Below, piece by piece: positions 47,893-59,297 of a stretch of DNA of 64,000 nucleotides. Under the pieces are notes generated by a model. The model did not search any database. It saw only the letters and a program-made list of their open reading frames with translations, and had not been told where the DNA came from. The position numbers and the translations under genes were made by a program. The stretch's first letter is position 1. Each line of letters begins with the position of its first letter. Origin of the DNA: Buxus sempervirens (taxonomy: Eukaryota; Streptophyta; Magnoliopsida; Buxales; Buxaceae); the NCBI GenBank assembly GCA_947561395.2, contig OX387195.1, positions 4,849,828 to 4,913,827 of the forward strand, read 5' to 3'.

Positions 47893-49769
47893 GGAGGCTC
47901 CTCCTTAAGCAAATGGCACACAACTCTTGTTTTGAATTCTCGCAAAGAAGAACTCCAAGAGAAGAAGAAAACCGCTGTGGAATCGCCTCCAGCACTCAGG
48001 TAAGCCTCAACTTTTCTTTTTATTTTCTGTCTTTACATTCCTAGATCTAGATCTCTTCTTCTACCTTTCTGTAGTGTAAAGCCTTGTTTGTATGTGTAGA
48101 AATCCTTCCCCGGCTCAAAGTATCTCAAGACTCCCCTAGCCGTAAAACGTGAAGGCGGATCTAGGAGAAACGAGACTGGGGATTGACCCTAGTGCTAGAA
48201 CCTATGTAGCATAAGGCCTTTTTGATTGATTGTAAACCGTTCCATATTCAAAGTACCCTTGATTATCTTAAAGAGAACAGAGGGAAACGATAATGGAACG
48301 GAACCCTAGGCTATGCTAGAACCTATTTTATTGAATCTATATGCATGTGTATGGATCTTGCTAGGTTTTTTTCACTTTTGCACAAATATCACTATTTTGG
48401 CGGGATAGGCTCATATTTGGGGTTTATTGCATTTATTGTGATAAATCTCAAATAAATGGCCTCAATCAATTCTGGAATGCCTTTCGGATGATTTTGAAGT
48501 ATTTGTGTTCATCTTACACGAATTTCATTTTTTATCAATTTTCGGATTTGGTTTTTACTCAAAAATGGCTTAGCTTGACAGCACCTGTACCCTTACTTCG
48601 GACGTCCGTAACTTCATCATCCGGATGAATTTTGGGGCGATTCTAGAACCATGGGAAAGGTGAGGCTGTCTAGTTTATGTCCACCAAATTTCATGAATTT
48701 CTATCTAACCGATTTTTGACACTTCTCTGTCGAAGTTAAGTGGACAGTTCAGGTCCAAGTACAGAACTTGTCACTTCGACGGACCGCCATGTGTTCGTTT
48801 TAAGTCCGATTCGAGTGGTTTTTATTTCTGAGTACTCCTTTTTGAGTCTATTTTCAAATCCAGTTGGTTTCATAATTTTTGGATTCCATTTGAATTATTG
48901 GTAGCCGATTTACTCAGAACTGCTCATTTGCATTTTTCTGGGTAAATCTGTGATCTTCGGGGCCTGTTCGGGAGACCACCCAAGGCACGTCCGAAGGGAT
49001 TTTTGTATGAGGCTAGTTTCTCTGGAAAGATGGCCATACAGACTTCAATCACACCAAATTTCGTGGACTTTTGTGTAGTGGATTTTTCTAGACAATTTTC
49101 CAAAGTTGCCCACTTACCACTTTTAAAAATCCCCAACAGCAACTTCAAAGGAGCATAACTCCTAGATTTTTCATCGGAATGAAGTGAAATTTTGCACGAG
49201 ACTCTTATTTACCCTAATCTTTCAAATGGATTTGGTTTGGGTCAATTTAGAATTGGATTTGAATGATTTCAAGGCAAATGGCATACTTTTTACCAAATTT
49301 TCCGGATTTGATTTAACTTGGTTTTGAGCAACTTGTGCTTTGATTTCCATCTTTTGAGATATTCCAGAAATGATATTGACATGAGAGAGGATCTAAAATC
49401 CATTTAGATCTTCATGTGAAAATATCATACATTAGTCTTTTTTCAAGATTTTCTATGATTTTAGCAAGCTTTCCATTTTTTTTTGCATGAACATACACTT
49501 GGCAACCACTTCGTGTGGATGAATTGGGGTGCCTAACACCTTCCCCCGTTCATAATCTAATCCCCTTACCCATCTCTGGATTTTATTTTCAAGTAGGGTT
49601 ATTTTTACCCTAGAATTTGTCTTTTGGCTATTTTTGCTTATTTTTTGAATCTTTGGTGTCCATTCTCACCCCAAAATCATGAATGGTGGCGACTCTCCCA
49701 TTATTGCGTTGAGCCCGTGTGTTGACGGAGGGACGATCACTCCGGTGATTTTTTCCCATGTCTCACAAC

Positions 49770-49788
49770 TGGCGACTCTGCTGGGGAC
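49770..49788 (+). promoter_or_regulatory. primer binding site
   Basis: TGGCGACTCTGCTGGGGAC lies two bases inside the 5' LTR end. This sequence is what I expect for Tat/Ogre elements (reported as tRNA-Arg primed); the tRNA assignment is from memory. Confidence 0.75.
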
Positions 49789-51240
49789 TTGTGGATTTAA
49801 GCCTTTTTTGTATGTTCATGCTTTTTCTTTACTTTTTGAATGCTTGCTATTTTGTTTACTTTATTTGTGTATATTCTTGTATTTCAAATCAGATTGGGAT
49901 GCTTTTGAATTTTATATGGATCAAGTCATGTATGTTTTGATTGATGTTGCCTAGAGATTGATTTAGGAGAAGCCTATCCTGAAGCATGATTTTGATGCAT
50001 TTGGTGATAACATGCTCTAATTTGGATTTTGAATACCATGGTTTGAACATGAGAATTAGAAGCATGAAATCTAGGAGTTCAGAATTTTTGGGGTATTCAA
50101 ACATGATTCCCATAAAGCATGCTTTTTGTGCTTAAAAATTTTTGTTATGCTATGCCTTTGATTTGGGGTATAGGGGGATTTGATTTGAGCATGAAAACCA
50201 AGAGCATGAAATCTGGAATTTTAGTGCACATTGTAGATTTTTTTAGCATGTTCACCAATATAGCATGTCAAGTAGTTGCTAAACTTTTAGGCATTAATTT
50301 GGGGTATAAGGAATGCACTTTTGAGCATGAAAATTCTGGAAATTTCAGTGTATATTTGGGGGATTTCAAGCATGTTTTACCTCATTGAAACACTTTGGTA
50401 TCATGTCAAGTAGTGCTAAAATTTTAGGCTCCAATTTGGGTAGAAATGGTACACTTTGAGCATGAAAAAGAGCATGAAATCTGGAATTCTAGGAATGCTT
50501 TTGGGTTTCAAGCATGCTTACATGAGTTGATTGTTGTTTGCACAAATAACATGTTTTGTATACCACTTTTTGGGCATGTAATATTTTTGTGCATATTTGG
50601 TGCTTGCTTGCTTGTATTTAGCTTCATTATTTTGACATATATGCCTTGGCTTGAAATTGAATGCATGGCTACGAAAAAGAGTGGCAAGGGGCTGGGACGT
50701 TATGAATGTTACCACAATTTTAAAATTGCACTTGAGCACTTGAAACAATTTGCACAGCCTACCCTTTACCTATTAGGAAGTTGAACCATGAATGTGTGTA
50801 GCTTGGCGCACCGAGGTCGTGACTTCGGAAAGTGAAAGTGAAAACATTTACCTTAGAATTTGGGACAATGATGTGATGACAATGGGATCTGTGATTCGAT
50901 TCCGGGCATCATTAGACTTGAGTTCTAAGTTGCCAATTAAGCCAAAACCCAAAAACCATACGCTTGAAGGTGGAGAAACACGTTTTTGGCTAAAAGCACA
51001 CAATTGCGTTTGGGGAAATTGGGTGTAAATGTGGGAAGGCCGTTTGCATGTTTTACAGGCCAAGGTATAATGTGAATACCATATTAAATGAATGTAATAC
51101 AAGGTGGCAAGGTAAAACCATGTTCTTTTCATGAATTTGGGGATTTTGCAAATATAATATCCAAGCCCAATTTGGGGCAAGTTTTGAAGGTCAAATTAAG
51201 GTGAACATCAATTGGGAATGAAAATAAATCAAATCTGGTG
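49789..51240 (+). other. non-coding leader, degenerate GCATGAAATCTGG repeats
   Basis: From about 49.95 to 50.55 kb, loosely repeated blocks contain GAGCATGAAAA, AGCATGAAATCTGGAATT and AAGCATG, spaced 130-190 bp. Ogre elements often have an extra ORF here. None is intact, and the short ORFs at 49679-51028 show no domain. Confidence 0.55.
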
Positions 51241-51272
51241 AAAAAATGAGTCAAAAAGGGCTATTTCGGCAA

Positions 51273-51411
51273 TAACCGGCAACTCAGGCCGGTTAATAAT
51301 AACTGTGTTCATATCCGGTACATATATCCGGATACAAAGACATATGCGCATATCCGGATAGATTGACCGGATACAATAAGGCATATCTTATCCGGTATAT
51401 TATACCGGATA
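51273..51411. repeat. second set of four phased hairpins (internal)
   Basis: Stems at 51273-51295, 51312-51334, 51351-51373 and 51389-51411 with 9-base loops and centres 39, 39 and 38 bp apart. The first loop, caactcagg, is identical to the first loop in the LTR. Its stem has changed on both sides (TAACCGG/CCGGTTA instead of TATCCGG/CCGGATA). The other three loops differ from the LTR ones. Confidence 0.88.
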
Positions 51412-51720
51412 CATTCAAAAAAGGGCACAAATTGGCTGTTCAGCCCAAATTTTCAGAATAAAATGCCTAAAACACTGTGGATAATCCTTAGGCACCCCGA
51501 AAAGAACATAAGAAATTTTCCCAAAAATGCAGAATCAAAGAAAAAAAAAACAAGAAAAAGAATAAAATAAAATATTCTTTCAGGATTTAACCTAAGTTTG
51601 AAAATCAAAGAGGAAACCAAGGTGTCATATTTTTTGACACCAACTCAACTCAAACATATGTCAATCCAGCTTTAGAACTTGAAAATCTTCTAAAATGCAT
51701 CAGATTTCAAATAAAAAAAA

Positions 51721-53096
51721 ATGAAAACCTTGGTTGGTTATTTTTATCAATCAAATCAAAAAAAGTGGGACACTTGGAAGCCCTAGAATATTCCATGAAA
51801 ACCTTGGTTGGTTATTTTTATCAATCAAATCAAAAAAAAATGAAAACCTTGGTTGGTTATTTTTATCAATCAAATCAAAAAAAGTGGGACACTTGGAAGC
51901 CCTAGAATATTCCATGAAAACCTTGGTTGGTTATTTTTATCAATCAAATCAAAAAAAGTGGGATACTTGGAAGCCCTAGAATATTCCAAGACACCTTGGT
52001 TGGTTATTTTTATCAATCAAATAAAAAAAAGTGGGATACTTGGAAGCCCTAGAATATTCCAAGACACCTTTGGTTGGTTATTTTTATCAATCAAATCAAA
52101 GCATTTGTGGGATACTTAGAAGCCCTAGAATATTCCAAGACACCTTTGGTTGGTTATTTTTATCAATCAAATCAAAACATTTGTGGGATACTTGGATAGA
52201 ATATTCCAAGACACCTTTGGTTGGTTATTTTTATCAATCAAATCAAAACATTTGTGGGACACGTGGAAGCCCTAGAATATTCCATGAAAACCTTGGTTGG
52301 TTATTTTTATCAATCAAATCAAAAAAAATTGGGACCCTTGGAAGCCCTAGAATATTCCATGAAAACCTTGGTTGGTTATTTTTATCAATCAAATCAAAAA
52401 AAAAAAAAATGGGGACCCTTGGAAGCCCGAGAATATTCCATGAAAACCTTGGTTGGTTATTTTTATCAATCAAATCAAAAAAAATTGGGACCCTTGGAAG
52501 CCCTAGAATATTCCATGAAAACCTTGGTTGGTTATTTTTATCAATCAAATCAAAAAAAAAAATTTTTTTTGGGACCCTTGGAAGCCCTAGAATATTCCAT
52601 GAAAACCTTGGTTGGTTATTTTTATCAATCAAATAAAAAAGATTGGGACCCTTGGAGCCCTAGAATATTCCATGAAAACCTTGGTTGGTTATTTTTATCA
52701 ATCAAATCAAAAAAAAATTGGGACCCTTGGAAGCCCTAGAATATTCCATGAAAACCTTGGTTGGTTATTTTTATCAATCAAATCAAAACAAATTGGGACC
52801 CTTGGAAGCCCTAGAATATTCCATGAAAACCTTGGTTGGTTATTTTTATCAATCAAATCAAAAAAAAAAATTGGGACCCTTGGAAGCCCTAGAATATTCC
52901 ATGAAAACCTTGGTTGGTTATTTTTATCAATCAAATCAAAAAAAAATTGGGACCCTTGGAAGCCCTAGAATATTCCATGAAAACCTTGGTTGGTTATTTT
53001 TATCAATCAAATCAAAAAAAATTGGGACCTCTGGAAGCCCTAAAATATTCCATGAACCCTTGGTTGGTCTTCTTTTTACCAATCAAATCAAAAAAT
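51721..53096. repeat. tandem array 1, ~19 units of ~72-85 bp
   Basis: Units contain CCTTGGTTGGTTATTTTTAT and CAATCAAATC, a variable A-run, GGGACCCTTGGAAGCCCTAG and AATATTCC. Length varies mostly by the A-run. TTGGAA and TTCC(A/C) can pair across GCCCTAGAATA. Several units have CTTGGAA/TTCCAAG, a full 7-bp stem. The long ORFs on both strands here (e.g. 52031-52636) are artefacts of the repeat. Confidence 0.95.
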
Positions 53097-54040
53097 TGTA
53101 GGCCATTTGAAAGCCTCTGAATTTCAAACATCAAACTTTTTTTGGGCCGTCTAAAAGCCTCTGAATTTTAGACACATTTTTTTGGGCCATTTGAAAGCCT
53201 CTGAATTTCAAACATCAACCTATTTTGGGCCATCTATAAGCCTCTGAATTATAGACACATATCCTTTGGGCCATCTAAAAGCCTCTGAATTTTAGAAACA
53301 ACCTTTTTGGGCCATTTGAAAGCCTCTGAATTTCAAACATCAACCTGTTTTGGGCCGTCTATAAGCCTCTGAATTATAGACACATATCCTTTGGGCCATC
53401 TAAAAGCCTGTGAATTTTAGAAACAACCTTTTTGGGCCATTTGAAAGCCTCTGAATTTCAAACATCAACCTATTTTGGGCCATCTATAAGCCTCTGAATT
53501 ATAGACACATATCCTTTGGGCCATCTAAAAGCCTCTGAATTTTAGACACATATCCTTTGGGCCGTCTATAAGCCTCTGAATTATAGACACATATCCTTTG
53601 GGCCGTCTATAAGCCTCTAAATTACAGACATACAACCTTTGGGCCATCTAAAAGCCTCTGAATTTTAGACACATATCCTTTGGGCCGTCTATAAGCCTCT
53701 GAATTATAGACACATATTCTCTGGGCCGTCTATAAGCCTCTGAATTATAGACATATATCCTTTGGGCCATTTAAAAGCCTCTGAATTTTAGACACATATC
53801 CTCTGGGCCGTCTATAAGCCTCTGAATTATAGACATATATCCTTTGGGCCATCTAAAGGCCTCTGAATTTTAGACACAACCTTTTTGGGCCGTCTATAAG
53901 CCTCTGAATTTTAGACACAACTTTTTTGGGCCGTCTATAAGCCTCTGAATTATAGACATGTATCCTTTGGGCCGTCTAAAAGCCTCTGAATTTTAGACAT
54001 TGCTCATTCTTTGGGACCTTTGGAAGCCCTAAAATATTCC
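53097..54040. repeat. tandem array 2, 22 hairpin units of ~41 bp
   Basis: Each unit is GGGCC(A/G), a left arm, the loop GCCTCTGAA, a right arm, and a CACATATCCTTT-like linker. Arms come in three matched pairs: TTTGAAA/TTTCAAA (4 units), TCTAAAA/TTTTAGA (6) and TCTATAA/TTATAGA (8). Four units are imperfect, two of them only by G-T wobble. The first 11 units run in a three-unit order repeated three times. A final unit (54018-54042) is intermediate with array 1. Confidence 0.93.
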
Positions 54041-54248
54041 AACAATAAAAAAAAAAACAAAACAAAAAATGGAAAAATATAAAAAAAAAAACAAATAAAT
54101 CCGGACTTGTGTTCACCTAACCCACTTATCTACATTTATAGGTGTGTGACTCAGATTAAATGGGAGCTGACATGTTTCTTTGCTTTTCCTTACTCAGGTA
54201 CACTTATTTGCAATCATTGCTCCCGTGACCAGATCCAAAGCCAGAGCT

Positions 54249-56312
54249 ATGAACACTGAAGAGAATCAAGCCCAAGCCACCGTACCCGCTCAAGACTTTG
54301 CTCAGCTGCAGGAGCAAGTGGCTGGTCTGGCCAAGATGCTTGGAGACCTACTGGTGGCTCAGGCCCAACAGGCCCAGGCCCAAAACCAAGCATCGACTTC
54401 CCATCAAGCACCACCACCTCAGGCCTACATTCCGCCTCCGGCTCAACCCATGCCTGAGCCCATTTCTGAACCAGTCCCTGAACCCATTCTGATCAGGGAA
54501 AATACAGCAGAATCCGAGAAAGAACTGGAGAAGGAAAAAGCCAGGGAAGAAACTGAAAGGAAAATGCTGCTCAGGATAGAAAGGATCCAGGAAGAACTGA
54601 AAGAGGTGAAAGGGGGAAATAGCTATGGAGGCACCACTTTCGAGGATCTGTGCATGTATCCTGACGTATGTCTACCGGCCAAGTTCAAGTACCCGGACTT
54701 TGACAAGTTCGACGGCACAGGCTGCCCTATGAGCCACTTAAAATTATACTGCGGGGCTTTGTGCCAGTTTGGCCGGGATGACGGCATATTGATCCAACTC
54801 TTTCAGAGGAGTTTGACAGGATCGGCTCTTAGGTGGTTCGCCACAGTTGATCATGGGAAGATTAGAGGATGGAAGGACTTGGCAGACACCTTCTTAGACC
54901 AATACAAATTTAACTCGGAGATCGTGCCAGACCGGTACGACATTATAAGGATGAGCAAGGGCAAAGATGAATCTGTGCGGCAATATGCCAAGAGGTGGAG
55001 AGAGGCTGCCTCTCAGGTCAGGCCACCTATGCAGGAATCGGAAATGATTTCAACATTCATGGGCACACTGGGGCAGCCCTTCTACAACCATTTGGTGGGT
55101 CAGATCACCACCAATTTTGCAGCCCTGGTGCAGGTGGCAGACCGGATTGAGGATGGGATCAAATCTGGCAAGATAATTGATTATTCCGCCTTGGTCAGTC
55201 AACAAGACTCCATTCATAACAAGGGAAATGGAAATGGAAAGAAAAAATCTGAGGAAAGGAGAGAAGCAGAAGTGAATATGGTGCAGCTTCCCAAGGGACC
55301 CGTTCAAATCAATGCCCATCCAGTTCCTTTGCTGCCTATCCAAATTAATGTCCCCTCTGCACAGCCTGTGAAGGAGGAAACAGAAGTAAGGAAGAGAAGG
55401 GAGTTTTCAAAACTGCCTATGAGACCATCTGAACTTTTGCCTACCCTACTTGAAAAGGGTTATGTGACTTTGAGGTTGCCAAATCCTCATGCAAGCAAGG
55501 GGAAGGGTTATGATCCATCTACAATCTGTGAGTATCATATGAGCACTCCAGGGCATACCACAGATCGTTGCTTGGCCCTAAAGCATGCAATTCAGGATTT
55601 GCTGGATAATAACTCTTTATCATTCAATTCAGTCACACCCACTCCTCCTCCCACCAGCAACAATGGGGCAAGCAGCTCAAATGCAATAGGGTCAATTTTT
55701 TCAGGAAAAAGAAGATTTGACCCTTCTCAACTTATTGCTCCGGTTGGTACCACAGTCCAGGTTTATTTTGAAAAAGAAGATGAAGGGGGCCATGTGGAGA
55801 AAGAGACTCAAACAGGGGCAGATTTTAAGTCGAAGGTGAAAGAAAATGAAATGACAGGTGAAAGGGCAAAGGAGGTGCAAACAATTCCATTTGAGCAGTT
55901 TGGGCAAACAAATGGCTTAGCACGGGATGTTGAACAAGAATTCAGTATGGATGATAATGATTGTCTGAAGGGTATGGAATCACTCTTCATACAAGAAGAA
56001 AATGAAGCAGAGGCAATTGAAACAGGAGAATCCCAGGAAAAGAAAGAAGAAGAATCAAAAGAAAAGATTGAGGTCAGGTTTAAGCTGCCATTGATTGATT
56101 GGGCTGCTATCCAGATTCCATATCAAGGAATGCCATTTCTTTCAGAGACTGAGCATAATGCCCCAGGGAAGGAGATCATCCCAAATCATGAAGGTTTGCC
56201 TCACTCAGTAGGAGAAAGATATTTTCTAAAAAAGAAAGAAGAGTCAACTTTTTTCTTGGAGAACGGGGGCAATTCTCGAATTCCCATGTTCTCTGAAAAG
56301 AAACCCCCATAA
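54249..56312 (+). CDS. Gag of the Tat/Ogre-type element
   Basis: A 687-residue ORF from the ATG at 54249. The open frame extends 23 codons upstream without an ATG, across the predicted splice acceptor at 54197, so this ATG is the likely start. Residues ~1-80 are Gln/Ala-rich (LQEQVAGLAKMLGDLLVAQ, probable coiled coil), then Pro-rich and a charged helix (~95-135). Residues ~150-310 are the retrotransposon gag core: GTGCPMSHLKLYC, FQRSLTGSALRWF, TWKD-like GWKDLADTFLDQYKFN, FMGTLGQPFYNHLVGQ. At ~425 comes CEYHMSTPGHTTDRC, the modified zinc knuckle of this lineage, followed by LKHAIQDLLDN. The C-terminus (~490-687) is acidic and poorly conserved. Gag would package the element's RNA. The frame is fully intact, in line with the young LTRs. 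The ORF ends with no protease fused. Confidence 0.92.
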   Translation: MNTEENQAQATVPAQDFAQLQEQVAGLAKMLGDLLVAQAQQAQAQNQASTSHQAPPPQAYIPPPAQPMPEPISEPVPEPILIRENTAESEKELEKEKAREETERKMLLRIERIQEELKEVKGGNSYGGTTFEDLCMYPDVCLPAKFKYPDFDKFDGTGCPMSHLKLYCGALCQFGRDDGILIQLFQRSLTGSALRWFATVDHGKIRGWKDLADTFLDQYKFNSEIVPDRYDIIRMSKGKDESVRQYAKRWREAASQVRPPMQESEMISTFMGTLGQPFYNHLVGQITTNFAALVQVADRIEDGIKSGKIIDYSALVSQQDSIHNKGNGNGKKKSEERREAEVNMVQLPKGPVQINAHPVPLLPIQINVPSAQPVKEETEVRKRREFSKLPMRPSELLPTLLEKGYVTLRLPNPHASKGKGYDPSTICEYHMSTPGHTTDRCLALKHAIQDLLDNNSLSFNSVTPTPPPTSNNGASSSNAIGSIFSGKRRFDPSQLIAPVGTTVQVYFEKEDEGGHVEKETQTGADFKSKVKENEMTGERAKEVQTIPFEQFGQTNGLARDVEQEFSMDDNDCLKGMESLFIQEENEAEAIETGESQEKKEEESKEKIEVRFKLPLIDWAAIQIPYQGMPFLSETEHNAPGKEIIPNHEGLPHSVGERYFLKKKEESTFFLENGGNSRIPMFSEKKPP

Positions 56313-59284
56313 GGAGAATGCACATTTCCTGAGGACTCTAAGGAGCCTTGTTCTCAGGAAGTGATTTCAATAAAGGCTCTTTCAAAAGCAAATAAAAAAA
56401 AAAAGTTTTTTTCCCTTTAACATTTTTCTAAAAAAAAAAAAAGAAAAAAAAGTTTTCAATAAGGTCCTGTTTTACTTATGAGTCATATCTCCTATTGAAT
56501 TTCATTAAGTTGAATATGACTTCGACATTGGGCTCAATTTTGAGACCAAAATCGAAGAAAAAGACATTTTATATGAAAATTCAAATCTTTTTCAGTGTCA
56601 TGAGAAGAATATTCTGCAAAATTATGAAGTGACCAATTTTATGGCCTTTGGAACCAAAGATGACCCACAGTCTTCAACAGAAAGATAGAAGAAGATTTAA
56701 AGTTTCTTCATTAGAATACAGAAAGGATCGCATCACTTGCTGATTCGTTCAAAGGGAAGTTGATAATATTGTTTGAAGAAATTTTGGAGCTTTGCACTTG
56801 AAAATATGGGAGAAGATTTGACCTTTTCGTTGGAAATAGAATTGGGCATCATCTGATAGAAAGAATCCAAATTCATAAGATTGATCACAAGGTGAAGAAC
56901 TTGTTCATAACAGAGGTTCTATTTGAAGAGGCTTTTATCTTGACAGAAGTTGAAAAAAAAAAAAAAAAAAAGAAAAAAAAAGAGGAAAGAAGGAAAAATC
57001 CTGAGCCAGTCATGTAGTGCAACTCTACCAAGTCTGAAAATTCAAACTTTTCTTAAAATGATTAGAGGCCTTTCTTTCTTATATCCCCAAAATTTTTTGA
57101 AAACCCTAGTTAGACCCTTTGAGCTTGATAAATTTTTCAAAGTAACCTAAATTGAGAATTGTAACCCCACACTGGGGCAAATTTATTAAGGCAAAAAAAA
57201 AAAAAAAAAAAGGAATGAAGGGACAAATTTTTTTTTTTAAAACAAAAGAAGGGGGCATTATTGAAGTTCAAAAGGGATTTTGAAGATGTTTTATGAAAAG
57301 GGAGCAAAGCAAAAAAAAAGAGGAAGAAAGAAGGAAAAGAGATCATCAAATGTTATGGGATAAATAAAAATTGTGAAGGGAAGAATGAGAAAAAAAGATC
57401 AATACTGGGGAATAAGTTTCAAATGAAGAAATCACCATGGAGGAAGAACTTCATTACTAGGGGGCAATTTTGTATTCATTCTAAGGGAAGAAATGCCTTA
57501 AAAATTGCAATTTCAGTTAACCCATTAGATCATATGGTATTTGAGCCTTTTATTCCTTTTCTTTCTAAACAAACACAAGCCTTCGTTTCGTCCCATCCAT
57601 AAGTCCTCTTTGATTAAGAAATTTTGAATTAAGGCGGTTTCGACTACATAGTTGCTGGTGATGAAGGATTAAAAAAAAAAAAAAAAAGAAAGGAAGAAAA
57701 AATGGAGAAAATGTAGTGAAAACCCAGAAAGGCGCTACATGGCAAATAATCAGCTATCTATAAGAAGGAAATTGTCAGAGAGAAAAGTCCAGAATTGGCA
57801 TAAATCCAGGTGAAATCCTCAGGCTAGTGGTTATTTTTCACTCTTCAAGTGATTGAGGAAAGTCTTCTTTTCAAGATTGAAGCAAACATAATTAGAGCTA
57901 TGGTATAAAGCATTTGTGAACAAGTTGATGGCCATCAAAATTGCCATTAGGAAATTATTGCGGAAGTTGAAGTCATAAATTCTCATATCATGGATACAAT
58001 GGAGAAACAATTGCTCTTCAATTGGATGAAGGAAAATGTCTTTCTAGACTGGGGCAAAATAGTCAGATTGAAAGAGTCGGCATATCTGGAGCATCAATTG
58101 ACAAGCCGATGGTCATGGGAATGATTCTAAAGGTTCTGAAGGCTTATTTCGGTCTTTCTTCATTTTCTGAAATAATCTTCTCATTATTCAACTTGATTTT
58201 AATTCTTTTGGACTATATGCTAATAAATGATTGGATCATTTTTTAAAATAAAAAAAAGCACAAAAAAGCAAAAAATATATTTTTGGCCTATGATGAGCAT
58301 CTATGTCTTTTTCATAAAAACATTGGTTTTGCAAGCATTGGAGAATTCTGAGGCCACTAGTATAAAACCTATTTTTGTATTTGCATTCCTTTATAAGGGT
58401 TTCTTTTTGCAAAGGTTAAAAAAAGAAGAAAGAGAAAAAGAGAAAAAAAGAAAAAAAAAAGGAAAAAAAAAGAGGATCATCTCTGCTGAGGGGCAAATAC
58501 TACTTCAAGCAATCAAAACTGGGGCATGCTCAGCGCCTTTCCCTCTGGGTTTTCATTGGAATAAATTACAGCATCTGGAAGAAGCAGTCAGGCTTTAGTC
58601 TTTGGATTTGAAAAAAGAAGCTTCGAAGCAGTTGCATGTTTTCTTCTTTAAACAAAGGTTTCCAATTCTGAAGAAGGATTTTACTGGAGCAGTAAGAAGG
58701 CATGAATGAGAGGTCATGGGTTGTAAGGGCATGAGGTTAGATCAACATATCATAATTTTCAAATCCATCAATCAAGAAGAGGCATTCACTTGGGCAGTTG
58801 AAAAGAATGAAGGAAGGCTATGGGTAGCAATGGCTCATACATCCTTATTGAGAGAGCAAGAAGATGAAAAAGCAAAAGCAAGTTGCAGAATATTCAAGCA
58901 CAGGTTTGGGCATCAAATGGCACCCAGGTAAATCAAATAAGAAAATCAATCAGGAAAATTCAATAAAATATTTCCTTCCTTATTGTTGAAAAACATCAAA
59001 AGCAATTGAGTTTGCAGTGGTCAAGTTTAAATCCACATTCTTTTCAAAATTTGCTTGTCTCAGATTTCTTTTCATAGCCACGAGAGCTCAAAGAAATCTG
59101 AGATAAGGAAGAGACGCCACCCCGTCAGACTATACACAGCAGGGGTTTCATTGGCTATCTTCAAATCCATGTTTTTTATCACTCATTTGTTTGACCAAAG
59201 GAAGTTCAATTAATGAGGTGTCTTTCAAACGTGCAATTTTGAGTTGTGTCTATTCTTTGCTGTTCATTGTACTACAACTCCAGC
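56313..59284 (+). other. non-coding 3' region replacing pol
   Basis: Searched in all frames for protease, RT, RNase H and integrase motifs; none seen. Instead there are A- and GA-runs (56390, 56430, 56950, 57195, 57670, 58430) and recurrent ACTGGGGCAAA-like words (57170, 58050, 58515). Such words are typical of the spacer before the 3' LTR in this lineage. Pol therefore seems to have been lost cleanly. The ORFs at 58022-58931 are not recognised. Confidence 0.7.
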
Positions 59285-59297
59285 AAAGAGGGGCAGC
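59285..59297 (+). promoter_or_regulatory. polypurine tract
   Basis: AAAGAGGGGCAGC directly before the 3' LTR; the expected plus-strand priming site. Confidence 0.8.

Larger units (their letters stand above)
47004..49767 (+). mobile_element. 5' LTR, 2764 bp
   Basis: TGTAGACACCCC to CATGTCTCACA. U3 holds a ~30-bp inverted repeat (47453-47534), four 39-bp-phased hairpins (47574-47717) and a TATA box (47885). A short leader and the donor CTCAG/GTAAGC (48000) follow, then a long R/U5. The internal ORFs, e.g. on the minus strand at 48924-49148, are chance and recur identically in the other LTR. Confidence 0.93.
48000..54197 (+). other. candidate 6198-bp leader intron
   Basis: Donor CTCAG/GTAAGC at 47999/48000, about 85 bp after the predicted start of transcription. 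Acceptor CTTTTCCTTACTCAG ends at 54197, with a pyrimidine tract, 51 bp before the gag ATG. Splicing would remove U5, PBS and both tandem arrays from gag mRNA, while the unspliced RNA would be the genome. Prediction from consensus sites only. Confidence 0.45.

Noticed and set aside
47913..47999. Coding first exon of gag in the 5' LTR
   Set aside because: In frame with gag across the predicted splice, but the ATG is about 28 bp from the start of the TATA box, so it is probably at or before the cap.
48924..49148. Minus-strand 74-residue ORF, repeated identically at 61218-61442
   Set aside because: Identical only because the two LTRs are; no domain and antisense to the element.
49679..51028. Several ORFs that might be the Ogre ORF1
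   Set aside because: Short, overlapping in different frames, with diverged GCATGAAATCTGG repeats rather than a conserved protein.
51734..53101. Long ORFs on both strands with repeated GYFYQSNQ/NQPRFSWNIL peptides
   Set aside because: They exist only because the ~75-bp repeat happens to be open in several frames; length varies with A-runs that shift the frame.
53097..54040. CRISPR-like array of regularly spaced repeats
   Set aside because: The units are contiguous variants with no unique spacers, inside a plant retrotransposon.
56313..59284. Possible pol remnant after gag
   Set aside because: No protease, RT, RNase H or integrase motif in any frame; the sequence is low-complexity spacer.
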